Shown here piece after piece: positions 34,807 to 41,782 of a stretch of DNA of 64,000 nucleotides. This DNA comes from Phycisphaerales bacterium (lineage in GTDB: Bacteria; Planctomycetota; Phycisphaerae; Phycisphaerales; UBA1924), in the NCBI GenBank assembly GCA_029260345.1, contig JAJDDK010000008.1:152335-216334 (forward strand), given 5' to 3'. The notes under the pieces are model-generated. The model made no database searches. It was given only the letters and a program-made list of their open reading frames with translations, and was not told where the DNA came from. How positions within the stretch are numbered: the stretch's first letter is position 1; each line of letters opens with the position of its first letter. A program made the position numbers and the translations under genes.

Positions 34807-35571
34807 TCACTGAAAGAGCGCCCGGGAGCTTTGTGGAGCGGACTCGGCTTGGACCTTCCCGGCGATCACGCGGAATCGTGGTCGTTCAGAAGCTCTGTGT
34901 TGGATGATGCGACGGGCGACGGCACCCGGCAGGAAAGTGGACTTGTCGGTCCGAAATCGGATGTCTTGGAATCGATTCATCGCGGCTGCGCGCGAGACGC
35001 CAAATCGTCGTGTCAGCGCTGGCAGGCACCACGTTCGCCAAAGCCACTCGCTCTCAGGCGTGTCCGCCATCAGGTGCGAGAAGGCCTCTCCGCGATCAAG
35101 TCTCTTTTCATCGCACACTGCAAAGAGCTCTCGCAAGACCAGTTTGATGGGCATCAGTAAGGCCGCGGCGAAGCGGTCGGCTTGACGCTCAAGTCTGCGA
35201 TCACCGGCGTCGCGAAGCGAGACCGACTCTTGAAAGCGCCGCCTGGTATCCGCATGCAAAAGCATGTGCCCGAGTTCGTGAGCAGCAGTGAACCTGAACC
35301 GTCCGTCGTGGGAGGTCACGCTCGGATCAACGACGATTCTACGCTCATCAACGTAGGTGGCGCCGAGCACGCCCGCGCCGAGATGGCTGAGGTCCTCAAC
35401 GCCGAACTCATAGCCAAGGGGATGTTCAATCCATTCCTCGACCGGAATGGGGAGGGGAACATCGTCGAGCCCAAGCTCGTTCATGCACCGATCCAACGTA
35501 CGTAGCGCACATCGTTCGGCACGAGCGGCCGCAGAGACAGGCTGAAGGAATGGGCCGAACTCGAGATCCAT
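34807..35571 (-). CDS. ImmA/IrrE-family metallopeptidase
   Basis: A 254-residue protein with a zinc-peptidase domain. The HELGH motif (His98, Glu99, His102) sits in FTAAHELGHMLLHADT, and the third-ligand region LERQADRFAAALLMP follows. In mobile elements such as ICEBs1, ImmA cleaves the adjacent XRE-type repressor to induce excision and transfer genes. Here the XRE gene lies immediately upstream with a TGATG overlap, so the same role is inferred. AGGAGG lies about eight bases before ATG 35571. The longer frame upstream would overlap the XRE gene. Confidence 0.9.
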   Translation of the reverse strand: MDLEFGPFLQPVSAAARAERCALRTLDRCMNELGLDDVPLPIPVEEWIEHPLGYEFGVEDLSHLGAGVLGATYVDERRIVVDPSVTSHDGRFRFTAAHELGHMLLHADTRRRFQESVSLRDAGDRRLERQADRFAAALLMPIKLVLRELFAVCDEKRLDRGEAFSHLMADTPESEWLWRTWCLPALTRRFGVSRAAAMNRFQDIRFRTDKSTFLPGAVARRIIQHRASERPRFRVIAGKVQAESAPQSSRALFQ

Positions 35572-35990
35572 CAGCGCTTCCTCCTGCCGCCCTTGTTCGA
35601 CATGGACTTCGCTTGCTCGATGAGCGTGTCCCACTGTTCCGACGTCAGGTCGCGCGCGGTCCGAAGGAACTCGGGCACCTTGGTCGCATTGGTTTCACTC
35701 TCGGCGAAGACTTCGCCCACCACCGAGTTCATTTTGCCCCATGCCTTGCGCAGCTGCTGCTCATCCATCTTGTAGACCCTGGCGATCCGAACCAGCAGGT
35801 CGTCGGAAGGCGAGCGGCGGCCCTTCTCGATATCCGTAAGGTGAGCGGGCGCGATGCCGAGGTCCGTCGCCGTCTGACGGAGTCCCCGCTTGAGGACCTC
35901 AGTCCGTTGGCGTCGGAGGCGGTCGCCGATGGGCTCTGGCGCGGTCTGTCGGGTGCTCTTGGCCAAGGATGGGCTCCACTGTTCGCACAC
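35571..35990 (-). CDS. XRE-family transcriptional regulator, putative ImmR-like repressor
   Basis: A 139-residue protein with a lambda-repressor-type HTH (about residues 22-80): RQTATDLGIAPAHLTDIEKG and RSPSDDLLVRIARVYKM. The C-terminal part is helical. Paired with the overlapping ImmA-type peptidase it forms the classical repressor/anti-repressor switch of integrative elements. The start is uncertain: GTG at 35990 gives the full frame, but the first 18 residues may not be translated. It probably controls its own promoter and genes to the right in the 36000-36150 region. Confidence 0.83.
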   Translation of the reverse strand: MCEQWSPSLAKSTRQTAPEPIGDRLRRQRTEVLKRGLRQTATDLGIAPAHLTDIEKGRRSPSDDLLVRIARVYKMDEQQLRKAWGKMNSVVGEVFAESETNATKVPEFLRTARDLTSEQWDTLIEQAKSMSNKGGRRKR

Positions 35991-36205
35991 ATGCTAACGT
36001 GCGGCCAGTGAAAATCAAGTGGGTTCTCTCTGGAGTTCTTGTACGGCACTTGATAGGATCGCCAAGTCTGCCCGGGAGGGCTGACGGCGTCGTCCAGACG
36101 CCGACGCTTACAGCGTCGCTGAGACGAGGCAGCACACCCGGTAAACCGGTCTCACCAACTGGCTAAGGGCGAGGGGTTCATCATCCTCGGCGTGCTGTTC
36201 TCGTA

Positions 36206-36239
36206 GAGCCGGATGCGTGGAGACGCGCTTGTCCGGTTC
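36206..36239 (+). ncRNA. Group II intron domain V
   Basis: The 34 bases fold exactly as the catalytic domain V: a nine-pair lower helix (GAGCCGGAT with GTCCGGTTC), a two-base TT bulge on the 3' side, a five-pair upper helix GCGTG/CGCGC and a GAGA (GNRA) tetraloop. The AGC catalytic triad is in the lower helix. Size, bulge position and loop all match the consensus. A domain VI-like helix with arms GGAGG (36243-36247) and CCTCC (36264-36268) follows, with unpaired A residues at 36259-36260 that could hold the branch point. GTGCGAC at 36271, resembling an intron 5' end, comes directly after. Confidence 0.85.
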
Positions 36240-37309
36240 GACGGAGGCTCGTCAGCGTAATCCCCTCCCGGTGCGACATTCCTGTCTGCAATCGAGAGGG
36301 AGTAATCCTGGCGTTCGATCCGATGTGGGGTCCGGCGATGCCGGGCGACAGGGACATTCGGATTGCGGACGACGTGTTGGGGCGTCGTCTGCTGTTCGAT
36401 GTGGTGGGTCGAAGCGGGTGCAAATCCCGTCCGTGGGGTCCGGTCTGTGGGTATTGCCTATGACCGTTCAACGCGGCTGGCGTGGGGAGCTCTCGAACTG
36501 GTGACAGTCGGGACCGCGTCCGTGACCGGACGCGGCGATCGGCCGAAACAGCCGACGGTGAAAAGCTCAACCATGAGAGGCCCGAAAGGGCTTGCCAGTG
36601 AGTGCTGACGGAGACGGAGCCGAACCGCGAAGAACTGTTGTCGATGGGTAGAGGGGAGCTTTCGGTTTCTGCCCCTCGAAATCCGAGTCATCGACTCGGG
36701 AGACTGTGCCGTTGCGGAAGCGCGGACATGCGACAAGAGCCCGCCGGGTCACACCGGCTAGCGACGTGAACGTCAACACGAAGACCATCACTAACCTGGG
36801 AACCTCTGCGGCCTCCGGGGTGATGCCCGGTGCCTGACGCTCGTATGAGCAGGTCAGTCAGGTGATTCAAACGCCGTAGAGGGGGAGTGTGCTCCAAGTA
36901 GAAGCCGGCATTTGCCGGGCGAAGTCCGCTGCAAGGCAGTGGCGGGTCGTTCGTGCGCATACGGGTGGTGCCGGTGCGCGTGGTGACGACGAAAGGAGCG
37001 ACGAGATGACTCGTTTCAGCGATCGCAGGCGCCCGGGGGAGGAAGCTCCCCCGGCGCCGATCGACGAGTCGGGTAATGCGGCCAGGCCCGACCAGTTTGG
37101 GAAGACTGGTGGGGCGTGGCGGCGGATGGGCGGCCTGCACTTCGACGACTGGATTGAAGGTTGTCGGGGTGCGGCCACAGGTTGGCCTCGCTGGCCTGCT
37201 ATGGATTGGGCACCGCCTATTGGGAAACCGATAGGCCGGTACGCCTGGTCAGTGACAGGCCGAGCGAGCACATGCAAAGGAGGTGTGTACTCGGTTGTTG
37301 GATGGCTTT

Positions 37310-37339
37310 GAGGGATGTGCCACAAACATCCCTCTCTTT
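37310..37339 (+). terminator. Terminator-like hairpin at the end of the structured RNA
   Basis: Perfect nine-pair stem GAGGGATGT (37310-37318) and ACATCCCTC (37326-37334), loop GCCACAA, followed by TCTTT. It separates the structured region from the ORF that starts at 37394. Confidence 0.55.
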
Positions 37340-37393
37340 GGAACGAGCGTTCGTTCGGTGAAGCACTCGCCCTTGTCCACCTGATTGGTGGGC

Positions 37394-38017
37394 ATGTACC
37401 GGTGCGTCGCGACATCAATCGAGGGCTTTGTGCAGCAGGTAGCGTGCAGCTACCTGGTGAACGGCTACGTCTTCTACGTTCGCGGGATCGTGCCGGAGGG
37501 GAAGGCGCCCGAGACGGTGGACGCGAAGCTCATCGAGAAGTACGCCGTCGATCGCTCGAAGTGGCGTCGTTCGGTCGATGCTCAGAACGGTGTCGCTCGA
37601 ATGCAGTACATCCGGCACGAGCGGACATTCCTGCTCATGGCGACCCACGGGACGCACCGCTTCTTTGACGACGAGAAGGGGTCAGTGCGAGACGCCAGAA
37701 AGTCACCCATCAAGTACGCCGGCTACAGCATCAGCTACCGGCGCGGCCAAGACGCCAGGTACCATCCGCATGTCCGGATCGAGCGCTCGCAGCTCGCGAC
37801 GCTCAAACAGCACTTCCGGCAACTGGCACTACGTCCTTCAACCGACCGGATCGCTCGGGAACTCGCCGATCTGCCGTTCGAGCCCTATGCACCCATCCGG
37901 CGACAACTCCTCGAACTGCTTCGTGCCGTGAACAAGGTTCGGACGCAGCAGGCGTACCCTAAGATCCCGCACACGGTGCTACGATTTCGACGACGAATCG
38001 CTAAACCCTTTGGGTGA
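37394..38017 (+). CDS. Conserved-looking protein of unknown function downstream of the structured RNA
   Basis: A 207-residue basic protein starting MYRCVATSIEGFVQQVACSY. I do not know an assigned function, although the N-terminal pattern and the segment GTHRFFDDEKGSVRDARKSP resemble hypothetical proteins from other planctomycete and acidobacterial genomes as far as I remember. It contains a possible HPHVRIER core and ends in an Arg-rich helix (KIPHTVLRFRRR). It is not a reverse transcriptase: no YADD or LTPW-type motif. A link to the group II-like RNA upstream is inferred from position and strand. It ends two bases before the convergent SMC gene. Confidence 0.65.
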   Translation: MYRCVATSIEGFVQQVACSYLVNGYVFYVRGIVPEGKAPETVDAKLIEKYAVDRSKWRRSVDAQNGVARMQYIRHERTFLLMATHGTHRFFDDEKGSVRDARKSPIKYAGYSISYRRGQDARYHPHVRIERSQLATLKQHFRQLALRPSTDRIARELADLPFEPYAPIRRQLLELLRAVNKVRTQQAYPKIPHTVLRFRRRIAKPFG

Positions 38018-38019
38018 CA

Positions 38020-39954
38020 CTATGGACCGTCGTAGTATGAAATCAGACTCGGTGCCTCCAGCTCTCCCGCCATGCGTCGTTGCGCGAAGTCTTCGAAGGC
38101 GTCCGCTGGCTCGACAAGGTCTGAATCGATCAACAGGAACTGAGTGCCAGCACCATTCCTCGTGGCCGCAAACCGGTAAATCTCTCGGTAGAGGGACTGA
38201 ACAAGTTCTGGATTCTCATCATCGCTGATGTTCTTCGTCGGGCTGTCAATAATCAAGACGTTCGGAACCGGCAAGTCGCGTTCTCTCGCGACCTCATGCA
38301 CGGCCAAGGCGTAGCACACATTGAAGAGGGTCTTCTTGCCTCCACTGCCGGTATCCCAAAACCCCCATTCCTGCTCCGAGTGGACAACGACTGGTTTCCA
38401 GTTTCGAGGGTCCAAGACCAGGTCATCATCCTCGGACACACCGGGGAAGCCTACATCGATCATGATTGTTTTGAAACGGTCCGCGATAGCCCTAGCGTTG
38501 TCATCTGCACCGCGGAGTCGTTGACGCTCTTCCTCGATGGTAGATCGCAGCCGATCAATGCGACCTTGCGCGGCCCCGGCCTGCTCTTCAAGCTCGCTGA
38601 TTGCTCGTGGCATCTCTTGTAGCTGGATAAGTGATCGCAGGCGTTCCTCAAGCGTCGCGACCTCTCGATCGACAATGCGTACACTCTCAATAAATGCAGA
38701 GTCATACCGCTGTAGCTCATCTTGAAGCTGCCGATCCAGCTGGCGCTTCGCTACCTCAGCTCTCTGCAGTTCCCGCGTGGAACGCTCAAGAGCCTGTCGT
38801 CTACGACTCATTGAGTCTGTGATCTGGTCAATTCGATCGTTCAGTTCGCGCCGGAAAGCATCAGTCTGAGCTCCCGAACGATTATATGCAATGTCAGAGG
38901 GTGTGCCGCATAGGCGACATTCGTCCGTGACCGGACGCTCGGAGATGTCAGAGCCGCATTGGGGGCATCGCGAGTAATCGACTCCTTCAAGAATGCGGCC
39001 GGCTTGCTCAGCCCGGTTTGCCTTGACCTTCGCGGTAATCAGCTCCGCCCGCAATGCCTCTTGTTCAGCCAGTGAGTCCTGCGAGAGCCCAATAGCCTCT
39101 CGCAAATCCGAGACTGTGCCGCTGAGCTTGCGCAATCTACTTCGAAGCTCGTCCGTCGGATGGATGTTGGTTGTGCGCTCCGCTTCGAGCACCTGCTTTC
39201 TGTTCTCGGCATCTCGAAGCTCTTGCTCTGCCGCCTCGATCTGAGCGGTCAACTCCAACTCAGAGCCCAGATCAAAGCGTGCCATGAAGCGGCGAATCTG
39301 AACGACGGCCTCACGGGCCCCCTGTTGCTCAGAAACTGTCTTGTAGAGTTCGGCCTGCAACTGACTCAATCGCTCGGAATGCAGCCCCGTGAAGAAACGC
39401 ATTGCGTCCTGGCTCTTGCGGCCCCGGAATGGGTCTTCGAGGCGAAAGAACGACGAGTCCAGGTGCGTCTGGTCCAAGTAGCAGTACCACCAGATGTCAC
39501 GGAAGCTCAGTCGGATCATCTGAGAGTCGGGATCTCGACTACGTTTCAGCACCTTGATTGGCTCGACGCCACAGAGCCAGAACAACAGGTCGCTGAGATT
39601 GTAAACCTCAGCATCCACCAACCTGGTCTCACCCGCTCCCAGCGGCGCATTGACCGACCCGATGTCGTCCTCTCCACGACTCCACGTGACGCGAACCCCC
39701 TGTGTATCGTCGGCTGCTCTCTCTAGCGTGCATTCGTACCCGCCGAGCATTGCAGAGAGGACTACGGATACGAACTCTTGCTGGATCGCTGGTGTGCGCT
39801 CCAGTTCTCCGCCGAAGCAGTAGTCGATGAGGCGGGCGACGGTTGACTTGCCGGTACCCACCGGGCCGTAGAGGAACGTTACCGTGTCTGAGAAGCGAAT
39901 CTCTTCCGTCGACTGCCGAGCTCTGACTACAAGCCGATTGAGCCGAATGTTCAT
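38020..39954 (-). CDS. lmuB: SMC/Rad50-like ATPase, Lamassu LmuB-like (DdmC-like)
   Basis: A 644-residue ABC-type ATPase with split head and internal coiled coils. Walker A is GPVGTGKST with Lys36. A zinc-hook-like CPQCG...CRLCG (Cys330, 333, 346, 349) sits in the middle between coiled-coil arms. Walker B is VLIIDSP near residue 570. The gene is the last of three overlapping minus-strand genes in the order nuclease, middle protein, SMC, the layout of Lamassu/DdmABC anti-phage and anti-plasmid systems. In those systems the SMC senses foreign DNA ends or structures and releases the nuclease; this is inferred for the present copy. Confidence 0.85.
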   Translation of the reverse strand: MNIRLNRLVVRARQSTEEIRFSDTVTFLYGPVGTGKSTVARLIDYCFGGELERTPAIQQEFVSVVLSAMLGGYECTLERAADDTQGVRVTWSRGEDDIGSVNAPLGAGETRLVDAEVYNLSDLLFWLCGVEPIKVLKRSRDPDSQMIRLSFRDIWWYCYLDQTHLDSSFFRLEDPFRGRKSQDAMRFFTGLHSERLSQLQAELYKTVSEQQGAREAVVQIRRFMARFDLGSELELTAQIEAAEQELRDAENRKQVLEAERTTNIHPTDELRSRLRKLSGTVSDLREAIGLSQDSLAEQEALRAELITAKVKANRAEQAGRILEGVDYSRCPQCGSDISERPVTDECRLCGTPSDIAYNRSGAQTDAFRRELNDRIDQITDSMSRRRQALERSTRELQRAEVAKRQLDRQLQDELQRYDSAFIESVRIVDREVATLEERLRSLIQLQEMPRAISELEEQAGAAQGRIDRLRSTIEEERQRLRGADDNARAIADRFKTIMIDVGFPGVSEDDDLVLDPRNWKPVVVHSEQEWGFWDTGSGGKKTLFNVCYALAVHEVARERDLPVPNVLIIDSPTKNISDDENPELVQSLYREIYRFAATRNGAGTQFLLIDSDLVEPADAFEDFAQRRMAGELEAPSLISYYDGP

Positions 39955-40496
39955 GTCGGAATCCTCTCGTTCGAGCGGAGTGACACGACCTCCGGAAACG
40001 TCTCGTAGATGAACTTCATCAGCGTCGTTGCTTGCACATCAAAGTGCCGCTTCAATAGCAAGGAACGTCTGGCGTAGTCATCGAACGCCGAGCTTGAGCC
40101 CAGCTCAGCGGCTAGCGCTCGTCCTGTTTCCGTCATGCTCACGACGACTTTTCGACCTTCCACGGAAACCGAGACAAGCTCCTTGCCTACAAGGATGTTG
40201 AGGAACTCACGATACCGATGGTCCCAAGGGCCGAACCGATACCGCACCATTTCGGATTCGACACTCAGCCGCTCATGATCTTCGAGCTGCACTTCGCGTG
40301 TGGAGCGCTTCTTGGCAGCGAGAGCACGCTCCAACATGACCGGGTATCGGAGGAGGAAATCGAGCTTTGCTAACTTCGTGAGACCTTCAACAACCGCTCC
40401 GTCCTGGGTAGCGAATGCCCCTATGAGCACGAGTAGGCGAGCCGCGTGCAGATCTGGCTCACCGTCGAGCTCGGCGATCGTCTGAACCAAGTCCAT
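39951..40496 (-). CDS. lmuC: Lamassu/ABC-3C middle component (LmuC-like)
   Basis: A 181-residue protein with two winged-helix-like stretches and no catalytic motif. Conserved-looking features are AKLDFLLRYPVMLERAL near residue 45 and YRFGPWDHRYREFLNILVGK near residue 85, which match the middle components (ABC-3C type) that bridge SMC ATPase and effector. It is coupled on both sides: TAATG with the nuclease stop and ATGA with the SMC start. GGGAG precedes ATG 40496. The assignment rests on both sequence pattern and position. Confidence 0.75.
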   Translation of the reverse strand: MDLVQTIAELDGEPDLHAARLLVLIGAFATQDGAVVEGLTKLAKLDFLLRYPVMLERALAAKKRSTREVQLEDHERLSVESEMVRYRFGPWDHRYREFLNILVGKELVSVSVEGRKVVVSMTETGRALAAELGSSSAFDDYARRSLLLKRHFDVQATTLMKFIYETFPEVVSLRSNERIPT

Positions 40497-41737
40497 TACT
40501 GCGACTCCCAAGGCCGTGCGTGGCTCCAGACGACTTCACACTGAGCGGTCAGAGAGAATGCAATACCTTCAAGATGATCATCGCTCGCGTCGTATAGTTG
40601 GTCGCCATTCGCTCGACGCTGACGGACGCGATTTCGAAGATCGTCGCGCATCGACGGGCCGAATCCATCACCTGCTGATTGAGTAGCCTCGAAAGCTCGG
40701 CCCGCTTCGCTCAGCACGAGAGATCGTACATGGCTGTACTGTTGGAGTCCTTTGTCTCGTCCGTGCTTCTTCGTCCAGCTGATTCCCAGGTAGTCTGCCT
40801 TATCGCGCAGATCCTCTGCAGAGTTTCTGGACACTGCGGAGAAACCTCCGGCATCCAGTTTCTTGTGAAGAAGCTCAGTACTGCCTTCTCCCGGCTCCAC
40901 AAACAGTGCGGGATCGCTTTCAAGCGTGGCCGTAGAGTCTCGACCCTGTTCGAGTACTGTCTCAACTCGGGCAAGCGTCATCCGCTTTCCTTCGATACGT
41001 GCGCCCACGTCGTCGTCGGGAGTCGCTGTGGCGATGACATACGCCGGGAGAAGTTGCTCGTGGTCAAATGACGACGCCCTTCCGCATTCTTCAATGAGAG
41101 CGCGGGCGGCCCGCTTGACGGCATCGTGGGAACACTCGCCCGCCGGAGCCCAGCATTGCGAGAGCGTATCGATCAGGCGCATGGTGGCATCCCGGAGCTT
41201 GGGAAGATCCGACCTGGCCGAAGTCTTCTTCATTGCTCCAAAGGCAGTGGACTCGGTGACCTCAGCATCACAGGCAACTCGCTTGATCCAGCGGCCGACA
41301 ACGGATGGCAAGTCTCCGAGCGTTGCCACGTCTTTGACGGATTGGAGCACATAAGGAAGACTCTGGCCGTTGTTTGCAGTATGAAGCGGATGATTGGTCA
41401 GAAACTGGAAGCGTCGGAAGCGCCCTGGATACTCTGACTCCAACTTCGCGAATCGCGCGCACGCTCCCCGAATAGCTTCGTCGCCTGTTTTCCAAGGTAG
41501 CTGATCGTCTGCACGCGTCTTGACCTGGTGCCCTGTGAAATCGCCGTCCTTGTGCTTGAGCAGCACGTCTTCGTGATGCTCGCAGAACACCTCCTCCACA
41601 TCCTCGGTATCGTCGAGCAGCATGCAGCACACTACAGCGGCCCAGGTGTACTGGAATCGATAGCGGTCGGCAGTCGCGTCGCCGGGGTCACCGTGGGCGA
41701 GCGTGTTATCCGGATTTGGTGATGTGGCATCAGCCAT
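40496..41737 (-). CDS. lmuA: Cap4-type (DUF4297-like) dsDNA nuclease, Lamassu LmuA-like effector
   Basis: A 413-residue protein whose N-terminal domain is a PD-(D/E)xK nuclease of the Cap4/DUF4297 type. The segment RYRFQYTWAAVVCCMLL is followed by CEHHEDVLLKHKDGDF and GHQVKTR, giving a catalytic Asp57 and the Gln71-x-Lys73 pair. The C-terminal half is helical and probably binds the SMC complex. On activation such effectors degrade DNA and abort infection or clear plasmids. It is the first gene of the trio and starts 45 bases after the Type ISP gene on the same strand, so read-through is possible. Confidence 0.83.
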   Translation of the reverse strand: MADATSPNPDNTLAHGDPGDATADRYRFQYTWAAVVCCMLLDDTEDVEEVFCEHHEDVLLKHKDGDFTGHQVKTRADDQLPWKTGDEAIRGACARFAKLESEYPGRFRRFQFLTNHPLHTANNGQSLPYVLQSVKDVATLGDLPSVVGRWIKRVACDAEVTESTAFGAMKKTSARSDLPKLRDATMRLIDTLSQCWAPAGECSHDAVKRAARALIEECGRASSFDHEQLLPAYVIATATPDDDVGARIEGKRMTLARVETVLEQGRDSTATLESDPALFVEPGEGSTELLHKKLDAGGFSAVSRNSAEDLRDKADYLGISWTKKHGRDKGLQQYSHVRSLVLSEAGRAFEATQSAGDGFGPSMRDDLRNRVRQRRANGDQLYDASDDHLEGIAFSLTAQCEVVWSHARPWESQ

Positions 41738-41782
41738 CACAGCTGTCCTCGAGCACCGCAATTTGTCGATTTGCGTTCCGCA

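Larger units (their letters stand above)
36080..37340 (+). ncRNA. Long structured RNA region, group II intron-like
   Basis: Between the XRE gene and the next ORF about 1.2 kb lacks a credible coding frame but holds a series of strong hairpins. The stems include 36086-36102, 36103-36117, 36332-36344, 36368-36389, 36514-36535 (nine pairs), 36578-36593 with a GAAA tetraloop, 36683-36699, and a long one at 37021-37063 (18 pairs with two small bulges). Together with the intact domain V at 36206-36239 this argues for a large ribozyme. Strand is set by domain V and by the T-run at 37335-37339. The end points are approximate. Confidence 0.6.

Noticed and set aside
37006..37311. Possible small gene starting MTRFSDRRRPGEE with AAAGGAG upstream
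   Set aside because: Its codons run through an 18-pair hairpin at 37021-37063 and the product looks random; the sequence is better explained as structured RNA. Kept open because the ribosome-binding site is good.
36889..37311. 140-codon frame covering the structured region
   Set aside because: No start signal, no domain pattern, and overlaps several stable hairpins.
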